Positions 8,289 through 17,467 of a stretch of 64,000 bases of DNA are shown here, one piece after another. Source of the stretch: Variovorax atrisoli 110B (GTDB lineage Bacteria; Pseudomonadota; Gammaproteobacteria; Burkholderiales; Burkholderiaceae_C). A program made the position numbers and the translations under genes. Below the pieces are notes generated by a model. That model was given only the letters and a program-made list of their open reading frames with translations, did no database searches and was not told the DNA's origin. The stretch is taken from positions 1-64,000 of the forward strand of contig NZ_KB907460.1 of the NCBI RefSeq assembly GCF_000382045.1, written 5' to 3'. Each line of letters starts with the position of its first letter. Position 1 is the stretch's first letter.

Positions 8289-9470
8289 TCAGCGGCAGAG
8301 GAAGTCGACGAGCCCAGCCAGCATGCGGTCGCAGGCCTGCAGCTGCGACAGCTCCACGTATTCGTCGGCCTTGTGCGCCACCGTGATGCTGCCGGGGCCG
8401 CACACCAGCACGGGCGTCTGCTGCCAGCTCTGCTGGAACAGGCCGCCCTCGCTGCCGTAGTCGACCTTGGTGGTGGGCGTGCCCTCGGGCAGCAGCCCGC
8501 GCAGCAGGCCGACGGCCGGCGCATCTTCCGGTGTCGACAGGCTGGGGTAGCTGTTCTGCAGCGTGACCTCGGGCAGCGGTGCGTTGGCGTGCTGGGCCTC
8601 GCGCTTCACGCGCGCGGCCAGGTTCTGCAGGATGCGTTCGAGGATCTGCGCCGGCTCGTCCTGCGCGACGTTGCGGATCTCGAAGTTCAGCGTGCATTCG
8701 CTGGGCACGATGTTGAGTGCGCGGCCGCCCTGGATGGTGCCGACGTGCACGGTGGAGTAGGGCACGCCGTAGCCTTCTTCGCGCGGGCCGCTTTCGGCCA
8801 GCTCGCGCTGCACCTCGCGCGCCGAGGCCACGAGGTCGCTGGCCATGTGGATGGCGTTGACGAACTGCGGCGCGAGGCCCGAATGACCGGCCTCGCCGCA
8901 GCAGACCGCGCGGTAGGCGGCCTTGCCCTTGTGGCCGGTGCCGATGCGCATCAGCGTGGGCTCGCCGACGATGCACAGGTACGGCGCCGGCAGATGGCCT
9001 TCGAGCCGGCGCAGCAGATGGCGCACGCCGACGCAGCCGATCTCTTCGTCGAAGGACAGAGCCAGCTGCAGCGGCCTTTTCAGCGGCCGTCCGGCGGCAG
9101 CCACCATGGCGGTGACTGCGCAGGCGACGAAGCCCTTCATGTCGGCCGCGCCGCGTCCGTAGATGCGACCGTCCTTGTGGGTGGCCTCGAAAGGCGGCGA
9201 TGTCCAGGGCTGCCCTTCCACGGGCACCACGTCGGTGTGGCCTGACAGCAGCACGCCGGGCACGCCCTCGGGTCCGACCGAGGCGAACAGGTTGGTGCGG
9301 CGCGGGTCCTCGGGGTCCGGCGCGCGCGTGGAGGCGATGCCGGCGGCCGAGAGGATGTCCTGCACCGCGGCGATGAGCCCGTCGTTGGGTTGCAGCGAGA
9401 CGGAGGGAAAGGCGATCAGCGTCTCCAGCAGGGAGACGCTGGAGACGCTGGCGGAGCGTTCAGTGGTCAT
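8289..9470 (-). CDS. M20 metallopeptidase, ArgE-like N-acyl amino acid deacetylase
   Basis: The 393-residue protein has the di-zinc ligand pattern of the M20/ArgE family: GHTDVVP, YGRGAADMKG, FDEEIG, GEPT and the late His in VAHKADE. A lid (dimerisation) domain with AGHSG lies in the middle. It would hydrolyse an N-acyl amino acid or similar amide in the cytoplasm. Its start overlaps the end of the LysR gene by four bases (ATGA). Being last in an operon with RidA, DUF1028 and an ABC importer, it more likely acts in catabolism of an imported compound than in arginine synthesis. Confidence 0.85.
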   Translation of the reverse strand: MTTERSASVSSVSLLETLIAFPSVSLQPNDGLIAAVQDILSAAGIASTRAPDPEDPRRTNLFASVGPEGVPGVLLSGHTDVVPVEGQPWTSPPFEATHKDGRIYGRGAADMKGFVACAVTAMVAAAGRPLKRPLQLALSFDEEIGCVGVRHLLRRLEGHLPAPYLCIVGEPTLMRIGTGHKGKAAYRAVCCGEAGHSGLAPQFVNAIHMASDLVASAREVQRELAESGPREEGYGVPYSTVHVGTIQGGRALNIVPSECTLNFEIRNVAQDEPAQILERILQNLAARVKREAQHANAPLPEVTLQNSYPSLSTPEDAPAVGLLRGLLPEGTPTTKVDYGSEGGLFQQSWQQTPVLVCGPGSITVAHKADEYVELSQLQACDRMLAGLVDFLCR

Positions 9471-10477
9471 GGTTTTTGCGCGGGTGGCGCGTCTCGCGAG
9501 TCTGGCGTTTCTTGCGTCTCGGGCGCCACGGGATGGGGATCGAAGAAGCTGGCCGCGCTCATACCGGGGATGTACTGGTCGGAGATGTAGGCGCGGCAGC
9601 GGTCCATGAAGGCCTGGGTCAGTCGCGACTGCTTCATGGGCTTGTAGGTGGCCAGCCCCAGGAGCATGGGGCGGTGCTTGCCGGCCAGGCGAACGCGCAC
9701 CATGCGCTTGCCGTCCAGCGACAGGTTGGACTTGGGCCGAACGTTGAACAGCGCATAGCCGATGCCGTTGGCGGCCATGGAGCGCACCACCTCTTCCGAA
9801 CGCGAGCGCGCCACGATGTTGGGTGTCAGCCCGACGCTGGCGAACAGCGAGGTGAAGTAGTCGCGGCTCATGGGCAAATCGAGCAGCACGAAGGGCTGCG
9901 GGGCGAGCTCCTCGAAAGTGACGGCCTTCTGCTGCGCCAGCGGATGCAGTTCGCTCACCAGCACGTAGGGCGGCAGCGTGGCCAGGCTCTCGAACTCGAT
10001 GTCGTCGTCCAGGCGCAGGTCATACGTCAGGGCCACGTCGATCTCCAGCGACCGCAGCTTGTTCATGAGCACTTCCTGGTCGCCCTCCACCATCTGCATC
10101 TCGACCCGCTCGAAGGCGCGCGCGAAGCGGAAGATGACCTCGGGCGCGATCATGGCCGTCAGCGACTGGAAGCTGCCCACGCGCAGCGGGCCCTGCATCA
10201 CGTCGCCGGAGTCGGAAGCGATCTCGTAGAGGCGCGAGGAGCGTTCGAGCACGTCCTGGCACTGGTTCAGCACCAGCGTGCCGATGGCGGTGAGCCCCAG
10301 TCCCTTGGAGGGATGGCGCACGAACAGCTGGACGTTGAGTTCGCTCTCGATGTGCGCGATGGCCGCGGAGATCGAGGGGGAGGAGATGTGGATCTGCGCG
10401 GAGGCCGCGGCGATGCTGCCGTACTTGGCCGTCGCGACGAAGTACTCCATCTGGCGCAGGGAGACGCGGTTGAGCAT
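9467..10477 (-). CDS. LysR-family transcriptional regulator
   Basis: The 336-residue protein has an N-terminal winged helix-turn-helix (about 5-65, SLRQMEYFVATAKYGSIAAA...) and a periplasmic-binding-protein-like effector domain. A Pro-rich tail of about 20 residues follows. The start at 10477 gives a normal LysR N-terminus. It is embedded in the RidA/DUF1028/deacetylase run and probably controls that run and the divergent transporter. The inducer is not known. Confidence 0.9.
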   Translation of the reverse strand: MLNRVSLRQMEYFVATAKYGSIAAASAQIHISSPSISAAIAHIESELNVQLFVRHPSKGLGLTAIGTLVLNQCQDVLERSSRLYEIASDSGDVMQGPLRVGSFQSLTAMIAPEVIFRFARAFERVEMQMVEGDQEVLMNKLRSLEIDVALTYDLRLDDDIEFESLATLPPYVLVSELHPLAQQKAVTFEELAPQPFVLLDLPMSRDYFTSLFASVGLTPNIVARSRSEEVVRSMAANGIGYALFNVRPKSNLSLDGKRMVRVRLAGKHRPMLLGLATYKPMKQSRLTQAFMDRCRAYISDQYIPGMSAASFFDPHPVAPETQETPDSRDAPPAQKP

Positions 10478-10544
10478 ATCGGAACAGGTAGGCGCGCCAC
10501 GCGCGGCGCGGAAGCGACCGCGCCAGTGTAGCGACACCCCTGCG

Positions 10545-11219
10545 TCAGGGATTGCCCGGCACACCGAAGCTGGGTGCGGCGCGCGGGTCGATCGCCCGCG
10601 TGATGTAGGCCTCCTGCTGCGGCGCATAGACCTGCCAGGTGGCGTACAGCGCCTGCACCGGGTCGGCTTCAACCCAGTCCAGGCGCAGGTCGACCACGGG
10701 CCAGTTCTGCGTGCCGTAGACCAGCAATCCCGCTGAATGCACGGGGCCTTCCTCCCCGCCGGCCGCCTGGCCGGCGAGCATGGCCAGCATCAGGCGCTCG
10801 GCGAGCGCGCCCTCGGCCTTCTCGAAGGCCGCCAGCATGGCCGCCGGCACCTCGCGGTTGCGCAGCATGTTGCCGGCGCAGGCCGCGTGCGTGCCCACCA
10901 CGCTCGCCAGGGTACCCAGCGCGTTGGCCCCGGTGAACACCACCGGCGGGTTGTGCGCGTCGATGGCCATGAGCTGGCGGTAGTCGATGAAGGGGCGCTG
11001 CTGCTGCAGCTGCGCCACGGCCTGCGCGGGCGTGTTGCCGGCGGCCATGAGGTCGAGCAGCATCGGTCCCAGGTCGGGGTCGGTGATGTTCTGGCTGGCG
11101 GCGGCGCCCACGCCACGGCGGCCGCGCACGCAGCGCGACGCCACGGCGGGCGACGAGGAGGCCACGGCCGCACCGAACTGGCCGGTGGCGGGACAGCGCG
11201 CAACGATGGAGAAGGTCAT
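10545..11219 (-). CDS. DUF1028 family protein
   Basis: The 224-residue protein starts MTFSIVARCPATGQFGAAVASSSPAVASRC, typical of the DUF1028 family, which has an Ntn-hydrolase-like fold. No experimental function is established. Such genes often sit beside RidA, M20 peptidase and ABC importer genes, as here. It starts five bases after the RidA gene ends, so the two are co-transcribed. A hydrolytic role on the imported substrate is inference. Confidence 0.85.
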   Translation of the reverse strand: MTFSIVARCPATGQFGAAVASSSPAVASRCVRGRRGVGAAASQNITDPDLGPMLLDLMAAGNTPAQAVAQLQQQRPFIDYRQLMAIDAHNPPVVFTGANALGTLASVVGTHAACAGNMLRNREVPAAMLAAFEKAEGALAERLMLAMLAGQAAGGEEGPVHSAGLLVYGTQNWPVVDLRLDWVEADPVQALYATWQVYAPQQEAYITRAIDPRAAPSFGVPGNP

Positions 11220-11224
11220 GGCGT

Positions 11225-11638
11225 TCAGTCGGGGATGACGGCGGTGGCGTCGATCTCCACCAGCCATTCGGGGCGGGCCAGGGCCGAGACCACGATGCCG
11301 GTGGACACCGGGAACACGCCCTTGAGCCAGCGGCCGACCACGAGGTAGACGGCCTCGCGGTAGCGCGGGTCGATGATGTAGATGGTGATCTTGCAGATGT
11401 CCTGCAGTTCGCCGCCGGCTTCCTCCAGCAGCATGGCGATGTTGGACATGGCCTGTTCGGCCTGTCCGGCGACGTCGCCGATGCACACGCTCTCGGAGGT
11501 TTCCAGGTTCTGGCCGATCTGCCCGCGCAGGAACACGGTGCGGCCGCGGGCGACGACGGCCTGGCAGAGGTCGTTGTCCAGCTTCTGTTCCGGGTAGGTG
11601 ACCTTGGTGTTGAAAGGACGGATGCGGGTGTGCTTCAT
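11225..11638 (-). CDS. RidA/YjgF/YER057c/UK114 family protein
   Basis: The 137-residue protein has the RidA fold signatures (RGQIGQNLET, QAEQAMSNI, ITIYIIDPRY, RPEWLVEIDATAV). Family members hydrolyse reactive enamines or imines made by amino-acid-degrading enzymes. The start at 11638 (MKHTRIRPF) gives a usual length; an ATG 27 bases upstream is possible. It is the first gene of the minus-strand operon divergent from the ABC receptor, so it probably detoxifies an imine formed in that pathway. Confidence 0.85.
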   Translation of the reverse strand: MKHTRIRPFNTKVTYPEQKLDNDLCQAVVARGRTVFLRGQIGQNLETSESVCIGDVAGQAEQAMSNIAMLLEEAGGELQDICKITIYIIDPRYREAVYLVVGRWLKGVFPVSTGIVVSALARPEWLVEIDATAVIPD

Positions 11639-11944
11639 GGTCGCTGCAGGGGAGGCTGGGGGCATGAGACGCCGATGGCGCCGGGACCGGCATGGTCGTC
11701 GGCGCCGGCCGTTGGCGCCATTTGTTTTTTCCGTGTGACCGTTTAGGAATTTCCGAGCGGCGGGCGCGCCGGGGCCCTCGGAAAATTTGAGCCACCTCTA
11801 CGTAAAAGGCGATTAGGCCGCGACGTAAGCCATTCCTATGATCCGGCCCCGTGATGCAGGTGCTGCACGTGCCGAAGGTTTTGCAGGGCGCCCCGCAATC
11901 GCAGTACCGGCAGATGTTCAACTTTTACGATCGAGGTTCAATCA
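11639..11944. other. Divergent control region between RidA and ABC receptor genes
   Basis: The 306 bases hold the promoters for two divergent operons and no gene. Bases 11748-11757 (AATTTCCGAG) and 11777-11788 (CTCGGAAAATTT) form an imperfect inverted repeat around a GC-rich centre, a reasonable operator for the LysR protein encoded nearby. The string CCTCGGAAAA also occurs at 6708-6717 between the ABC ATPase and monooxygenase genes. Confidence 0.5.
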
Positions 11945-12973
11945 ATGATTCGCAAGCTTCTGACTTTGTGCGCGCTCTCCGTCACTCTGGGCGGCACCAC
12001 CGCCTGGGCACAGGACAACGCGCTCGTGGTGAGCACCTGGGGCGGCAGCTTCCGTGACCTCATCGACGACAACATCGGCAAGGAATTCACCCGCCAGACC
12101 GGCGTGCCCGTGAAGTACGTGACCGGCGGCACCATCGATCGCCTGAACAAGGCCAAGCTGGCTTCCAAGCCCGAGAGCGACATCACCTTCACGACCTCGC
12201 ACGTGGGCTGGCTGTATGTGAACAGCAACCTGTTCGAGCAGATCGACACCGCCAAGATCCCGAACTACGCCAACCTGGTGGACCGCGCCAAGATCAGCCC
12301 GTACCACATCGGCAGCTGGGCGTACGTCTACTCCATCGGCTACCGCCCCGACCTGGTGCCCGCCAGCATCAAGCTCGAGAGCTGGAACGACCTGTGGAAC
12401 CCGGCGCTCAAGGGCAAGCTCAGCGCGCCCGACTTCGACCCCAGCCACATCATCGCGGTGTCGGCCATGCTCTCGGGCGGCGACGCCGCCACCTGGGAGA
12501 AGGGCCAGGAAAAGCTCAAGGCGCTCAAGCCCAACTTCAAGGCCTTCTACACCAACGACGCCAACGCCCAGCAGCTGATCGCCACCGGCGAGACGCCCGT
12601 GGAGGTGATCCTGTCGATGAACGCGTACCACATGGCCAGCCAGGGCGTGCCGATCAAGGTCGTGATGCCCAAGGAAGGCGCCGTGCTCGGCGTGGACACG
12701 ATGGCCATCATGAAGGGCACGACCAAGGCCGATCTGGCCTACAAGTTCCTGAACATCGCGCTGTCGGCCGACGTGCAGTCGAAGATCGTCGCCTCCAAGA
12801 AGGCCAGCCCGGTCGTCACCAATGCCAAGGTCTCGGCCGAGGACGCCAAGCTGCCCGGCGTGTTCACCACCAAGGAACAGTGGGACACCCAGGCCATCGT
12901 GATCGACAACAAGCTGCGCGCCGAGAAGACCGCCGAATGGCGCAAGTGGTTCACTGAAAACATCATGAACTGA
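11945..12973 (+). CDS. ABC transporter substrate-binding protein, PotD-like
   Basis: The 342-residue secreted protein has a signal peptide of about 22 residues ending near AWAQ. The rest is a two-lobed receptor of the spermidine/putrescine-binding class (LVVSTWGGSFRD, GTPVEVILSMNAY-like and LGVDTMAIMKGT segments). It would bind the substrate in the periplasm and deliver it to the permeases encoded next. Related receptors bind polyamines, thiamine or amino-acid-derived opines, so the ligand stays open. Confidence 0.9.
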   Translation: MIRKLLTLCALSVTLGGTTAWAQDNALVVSTWGGSFRDLIDDNIGKEFTRQTGVPVKYVTGGTIDRLNKAKLASKPESDITFTTSHVGWLYVNSNLFEQIDTAKIPNYANLVDRAKISPYHIGSWAYVYSIGYRPDLVPASIKLESWNDLWNPALKGKLSAPDFDPSHIIAVSAMLSGGDAATWEKGQEKLKALKPNFKAFYTNDANAQQLIATGETPVEVILSMNAYHMASQGVPIKVVMPKEGAVLGVDTMAIMKGTTKADLAYKFLNIALSADVQSKIVASKKASPVVTNAKVSAEDAKLPGVFTTKEQWDTQAIVIDNKLRAEKTAEWRKWFTENIMN

Positions 12974-13019
12974 TCGCTGGCGATAGAGCACCTGAAGTTA
13001 GTTGTTGCGAAGGGCTGGA

Positions 13020-13868
13020 ATGCGTTCCGATCTACGGGCCTGGCTGGTGTCCCCGGCCGTCATTGTTGCGGCGGGCATTGCCGTGTCGCTGCTGGCCGTG
13101 CTGCAGTTCAGCTTCCGCGCCTTCGTGCCCGGCTCGCTGGACGTGGGCGGCCTTACGCTCGAAAACTTCAGCGGCCTGACCAAGTCGATCTATCTTTCCG
13201 CGTTCGCCAACACCCTGCTGCTGAGCGTGGAGACGACGGTGTTCTCGCTGCTGGCAGCCTATCCGCTGGCCTATGCACTGGTGCGCGTGCGCAACCGTGC
13301 GCTCAAGTCGTTCATCCTCGTGGTGTCGATCACGCCGCTGTTCCTGGGCGAGATCGTGCGCACCTACTCCTGGATCGCGGTGCTGGGCAGCAACGGCTTC
13401 ATCAACGGCGTGCTGCGCCGTCTCGGCCTCATCGAATGGCCGCTGGAGCTCATGTTCACCCACCTGGGCGTGCTCGTGGCGCTGGTGCACGTGACCATCC
13501 CGGTGGTGGTGCTGATGCTGGCCACCGCCATCTCCCACATCGACCGCGACTACGAGAAGGCCGCGCAAAGCCTGGGCGCGGGCCCGGTCAAGACCTTCCT
13601 CACGGTCACGCTGCCGCTGTCCATGCCCGGCATCCTGGCCAGCATCACCACGGCCTTCGCCTGGACCTTCAGCGCCTTCGCCACGCCGCAGATGATCGGC
13701 GGCGGCCGCGTGCCGACGGTGTCCACGCTGGTCTACCAGCTCGGCTTCTCGTCGATGAATTTCCCGCTGGCCGCGAGCCTGAGCGTGGTCGGCCTGCTGC
13801 TGACCGCTGCCGCGCTGCTCGCCCTGGGCCAGTTGACCAGGCGGCTGAAGGCCATCGGAGGCCACTGA
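13020..13868 (+). CDS. ABC transporter permease, PotB-like
   Basis: The 282-residue inner-membrane protein has about six membrane segments and the EAA loop (DYEKAAQSLGAGPVKTFLTV) that contacts the ATPase. The ATG at 13020 has AGGG about six bases upstream. An in-frame TTG at 13002 is possible but less likely. It follows the receptor gene by 46 bases and precedes the second permease by four bases. It would form half of the transmembrane channel. Confidence 0.88.
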   Translation: MRSDLRAWLVSPAVIVAAGIAVSLLAVLQFSFRAFVPGSLDVGGLTLENFSGLTKSIYLSAFANTLLLSVETTVFSLLAAYPLAYALVRVRNRALKSFILVVSITPLFLGEIVRTYSWIAVLGSNGFINGVLRRLGLIEWPLELMFTHLGVLVALVHVTIPVVVLMLATAISHIDRDYEKAAQSLGAGPVKTFLTVTLPLSMPGILASITTAFAWTFSAFATPQMIGGGRVPTVSTLVYQLGFSSMNFPLAASLSVVGLLLTAAALLALGQLTRRLKAIGGH

Positions 13869-13872
13869 CACC

Positions 13873-14691
13873 ATGAAGATCAAGAGCGCCCTGCCGCTTC
13901 CGCTGCGCATCGCGGGCCCCCTGCTGATAGCCATCCTGCTGGGCTTCGTGCTGCTGCCGGTGGTGGTGGTCACCATCGCCGCGTTCAACGAGAAGGCCAT
14001 CCTCACCTTCCCGCCCGAGTCGTACTCGCTCCAATGGTTCGCGCGGGTGTTCAGCTACCCCGACTTCCAGCATGGCTTCAAGGCCAGCCTGGTCATCACC
14101 GGCTGGTCGTCGTTCCTGGCGCTGGTGATCGGCACCTGCCTGGCCATCGCAGCGAAGCGGATGGAATTCAAGGGCAAGCAGACCCTGCTGGCCATCCTGC
14201 ATTCGCCGCTGGTGGTGCCGCACTTCACGCTGGGGCTGGGCCTGCTGATCCTGGTGTCGCAGGCCTCGGTGCAGCGCGGCTGGGGCATCGCCATCCTGTG
14301 CCACGTGATGCTGGTGCTGCCCTTCGTGATGCGCAGCGTCTACGTGTCGATGGAGAACCTGGACGAGCGCCTGGAGCAGGCCGCGGCCAGCCTCGGCGCC
14401 TCGCCGCTCAAGGTGCTGCTGACCGTGACTGTGCCGCTGCTGGCGCCAGGGCTTTTCGGCGGCTGGCTGTTCGCGGCCATCATGTCGTTCAGCGAGTTCA
14501 CGGCGTCGCTGTTCGTGACCACGCAGGACACGCAGACACTGCCCGTGGCCATGTACAACTACGTTCGCGAGTTCGCCGACCCGACGCTGGCGGCGCTGTC
14601 GGTGGTCTACATCGCGGTCACGGCCACGGTGCTGGCCCTGGCCAACTACTTCCTCGGTCTGGGCAAGATCCTGAACATCGAGGATCGATGA
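13873..14691 (+). CDS. ABC transporter permease, PotC-like
   Basis: The 272-residue membrane protein has six predicted helices and the EAA loop LEQAAASLGASPLKVLLTV. It is the partner of the upstream permease. No ATPase gene follows; the only candidate in the window is at 5521-6651. The operon appears to end here, with 228 bases of non-coding DNA before the next gene. Confidence 0.88.
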   Translation: MKIKSALPLPLRIAGPLLIAILLGFVLLPVVVVTIAAFNEKAILTFPPESYSLQWFARVFSYPDFQHGFKASLVITGWSSFLALVIGTCLAIAAKRMEFKGKQTLLAILHSPLVVPHFTLGLGLLILVSQASVQRGWGIAILCHVMLVLPFVMRSVYVSMENLDERLEQAAASLGASPLKVLLTVTVPLLAPGLFGGWLFAAIMSFSEFTASLFVTTQDTQTLPVAMYNYVREFADPTLAALSVVYIAVTATVLALANYFLGLGKILNIEDR

Positions 14692-14919
14692 AGGCCCTTG
14701 CGCACGCAGCCGGGCGCCGCCGCGAGCGCTCCAGGTCGCGACGTTGACGGGGCCAGCGAACAGGGCCACCATCGCACAGCGTCGCCAATGCCCGATACGG
14801 CGGCGCGCCTGTCGAGGCCGCTTGGCTCGTACACGAGCTGGGTAACTCGAACAGGGCACCCAAGGGCGCTCCAGGGCATCCTGGGTACCAGGCAGGTCCA
14901 GATTTCAAGGAGCCATCCC

Positions 14920-15735
14920 ATGACCGAAAGCGACAAGCTCTTCGCAGGCTCGATCCCACGGCTCTACGACACGCTCATGGTTCCCTTGATCTTCGAGGCC
15001 TACGCTGCCGACACGGCCGAGCTGGTCGCAGCCTTTTCCCCCAGCGCGGTGCTCGAGACGGCCGCAGGCAGCGGTGTTGTCACGCGGGCCCTGGCGCCAA
15101 GGCTGGGCATGGGTACGCGCTACGTGGTGACCGATCTCAACCAGCCCATGCTCGACTACGCCGCCACCCGTCAGGGCAGCAGCAAGATCGACATCGAATG
15201 GCGGCAGGCCGACGCGCTCAGGCTGCCGTTCGAAGACGCCTCGTTCGACGTCGTCTTCTGCCAGTTCGGCGCGATGTTTTTCCCCGACCGCACCGCCGGC
15301 TATGCCGAGGCGCGCCGCGTGCTCAGGCCGGGCGGGCGTTTCGTGTTCACCGTGTGGGACCGCATCGAGGACAACGCCTTTGCGGACGAGGTCACCGGCG
15401 CCGTCGCGGAGATCTTTCCGCAAGACCCTCCGCGCTTTCTGGCGCGCACGCCGCACGGCTACCACGACGTGGCGCTGATCCGCAGCGATGTGAGCCGCGC
15501 GGGCTTCACGAGCATCGAGATCGAGACGCGCGAGAAGACGAGCCGCTCACCCTCGGCGCGCGACGTTGCTACAGCCTATTGCCAGGGAACGCCGCTGCGC
15601 AACGAGATCGAGGCGCGCGATGCCGGGGCGCTGCAGGCGGCGACGGACCGGGCGGCGCAGGTCATCGCCAGCCGCCACGGCGAAGGCCCGGTGGCCGGCA
15701 AGATCCAGGCGCATGTGATCGTGGCGGCGAGGTAG
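14920..15735 (+). CDS. Class I SAM-dependent methyltransferase
   Basis: The 271-residue protein has motif I as VLETAAGSGVVTRAL near residue 44, an acidic residue at the end of strand 2 (VVTDLNQPML) and post-motif III RPGGRFVFTVWD. It belongs to the Methyltransf_11/UbiE-like group. A CAAGGAG ribosome site precedes the ATG at 14920. The substrate is unknown. It stands alone after the transporter operon and converges on methionine aminopeptidase. Confidence 0.8.
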   Translation: MTESDKLFAGSIPRLYDTLMVPLIFEAYAADTAELVAAFSPSAVLETAAGSGVVTRALAPRLGMGTRYVVTDLNQPMLDYAATRQGSSKIDIEWRQADALRLPFEDASFDVVFCQFGAMFFPDRTAGYAEARRVLRPGGRFVFTVWDRIEDNAFADEVTGAVAEIFPQDPPRFLARTPHGYHDVALIRSDVSRAGFTSIEIETREKTSRSPSARDVATAYCQGTPLRNEIEARDAGALQAATDRAAQVIASRHGEGPVAGKIQAHVIVAAR

Positions 15736-15755
15736 CCGGGCAGGGCAGGAGGCGA

Positions 15756-15775
15756 GGGCGCTGTCTTCGGCGCCC
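15756..15775. terminator. Possible terminator hairpin between convergent genes
   Basis: GGGCGC and GCGCCC form a 6-bp stem with an 8-base loop between the ends of the methyltransferase and methionine aminopeptidase genes. There is no clear T run. Confidence 0.4.
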
Positions 15776-15789
15776 GATCGGCCCTTCGA

Positions 15790-16536
15790 TCAAAGTGTCG
15801 TGACGACGATGGGCGCGCCCTTGGTGATGATCATCGTGTGCTCGTACTGCGCAGACAGGTTGCCTTTCACGCCCGCAAGCGTCCAGCCGTCGGAAGCCTC
15901 GGTGACGATGCGGCTCTTGGTCGACAGGAAGGGCTCGATGGTGATGACCATGCCCTCGTGCAGCGTGCGCGTGTCCGAGGGATCGAAGTAGCCCGGAATG
16001 TGCTCGGGCTCCTCGTGCAGCGCGCGGCCGACGCCGTGGCTCGCGAGGTTCTCGATGACCTTGAAGCCGTAGGCCTTGGCCGTGCGCTCGATGGCGGCGC
16101 CGATGCGGTTGATCGGCTGCCCGGCCCTGGCGGTCTTCATCGCTTCGGCCAGCGCGGTGCGGGTGGCGTGGCACAGGCGGGTCTTCTGCGGGTTGGTGGG
16201 CGGCACCACCGTGGTTCCGCCGGTGTCGGCGAAGTAGCCGCCGAGTTCGGCCGACACGTCGACGTTCAGCACGTCTCCGGCGCGGATGACGCGGTCACCG
16301 GGAATGCCGTGCGCGGCCTCTTCGTTGATGCTGATGCAGGTCGCGCCCGGAAAGTTGTAGGTGAGCTTCGGCGCAGACCGCGCACCGTGCTCCTCCAGCA
16401 GCCGCTGGCCGATCAGGTCGAGCTCGCGTGTGGTCATGCCGGGCTCCGCTGCATCGAGCATGCGCTGCAGCGTCAGCGAGACGATGCGGCCGATGCGCTG
16501 GAGGGCTACCACGTCGTCCTGGGTTTCGATGGTCAT
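15790..16536 (-). CDS. map: Type I methionine aminopeptidase
   Basis: The 248-residue protein removes the initiator Met from nascent proteins. All five metal ligands are visible: Asp93, Asp104, His167, Glu201 and Glu232. His76 of AAHGIPGD matches the substrate-site His. The strand context reads YFADTGGT rather than the usual GDTS pattern, so this may be a second, divergent map copy rather than the housekeeping one, which often sits next to rpsB. It is transcribed alone. Confidence 0.88.
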   Translation of the reverse strand: MTIETQDDVVALQRIGRIVSLTLQRMLDAAEPGMTTRELDLIGQRLLEEHGARSAPKLTYNFPGATCISINEEAAHGIPGDRVIRAGDVLNVDVSAELGGYFADTGGTTVVPPTNPQKTRLCHATRTALAEAMKTARAGQPINRIGAAIERTAKAYGFKVIENLASHGVGRALHEEPEHIPGYFDPSDTRTLHEGMVITIEPFLSTKSRIVTEASDGWTLAGVKGNLSAQYEHTMIITKGAPIVVTTL

Positions 16537-16744
16537 GTCTGTCGGTCCTTGAGAAAGAGAGGGCGCGGGGCGACGGATGGCCCGCCGGGAAGGCGCCCTT
16601 CAATGCAATGGAACGGCGCGGATGGAGTGCATTGTCATATGCACATCGAATTTCCGGGCATCTTTACCGGCCATTCGAATATTCTTGCTGGGCCGCAGCC
16701 GCTCCCACTCATCCCTCGTCACCCCTCATTCAGGTGCCGCACCC

Positions 16745-17371
16745 ATGCCCGACCTTCCCCACAGCCCCGCCGCCGAACGCAACAAGCAGCCCATCCTCGA
16801 CGCATTGACCGGCATCCTCGGCGAAGAAGGCGCGATGCTGGAGATCGCCTCCGGCACCGGCCAGCATGCCGTCTGGTTCGCCACCGCGCAGGGCAGATGG
16901 ACCTTGCAGCCCACCGACGGGGATGAGCGCGCCTTGCCCGGCATTGCCACGCGTGTCGCCCGGGCTGCACTGCCCAACCTTCGGCCGCCGATCCTGCTCG
17001 ATGTCACGGCGCCTCAATGGCCTTCGCAAGGCTCATCTTTCCCGCAAGGGCAGGACAAGTTCGACGCGATCTACTGCGCCAACATGATCCACATCGCACC
17101 CTGGGCCGCGTGCGTTGGGCTGATGAAGGGCGCGGCGCGGCATCTGCGTTCAGGCGGTGTGCTCGTCACCTACGGCCCCTATTTCGAGGACGACTTGCCG
17201 ACGGCGCCGAGCAATCTGGCCTTCGACGAAGACCTGCGCGGGCGCAATCCTGCGTGGGGGATACGGCGGCTGGAGGATGTGGCGGCGGAGGCGCAGCGGG
17301 CGGGGCTTGTGTTGCGGGAGAGGCATGGGATGCCGGCGAACAATCTGTTGTTGGTCTTTGGCTTGACTTGA
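16745..17371 (+). CDS. DUF938 family SAM-dependent methyltransferase-like protein
   Basis: The 208-residue protein matches DUF938 proteins: an N-terminal SPAAERNKQPIL, SAM motif MLEIASGTGQHAVWFA near residue 32, then a catalytic-region stretch ANMIHIAPW and a conserved GPYFEDD. The methyl acceptor is unknown. The start at 16745 fits the family; the open frame further upstream is not supported. It is divergent from methionine aminopeptidase. Confidence 0.82.
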   Translation: MPDLPHSPAAERNKQPILDALTGILGEEGAMLEIASGTGQHAVWFATAQGRWTLQPTDGDERALPGIATRVARAALPNLRPPILLDVTAPQWPSQGSSFPQGQDKFDAIYCANMIHIAPWAACVGLMKGAARHLRSGGVLVTYGPYFEDDLPTAPSNLAFDEDLRGRNPAWGIRRLEDVAAEAQRAGLVLRERHGMPANNLLLVFGLT

Positions 17372-17467
17372 ACGCTCCACTGACAGGTCTTGGAAGTCGG
17401 GTAGCTTGCCGATCAGCGCGCCGGGCCTCGGAAGAATGGAAGCTCAAACAAATCAAGGGAGGACTCA

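Noticed and set aside
15790..16536. Treating the methionine aminopeptidase as certainly the essential housekeeping copy
   Set aside because: It is not next to rpsB/tsf, and Burkholderiales often carry extra copies. The sequence alone cannot decide.
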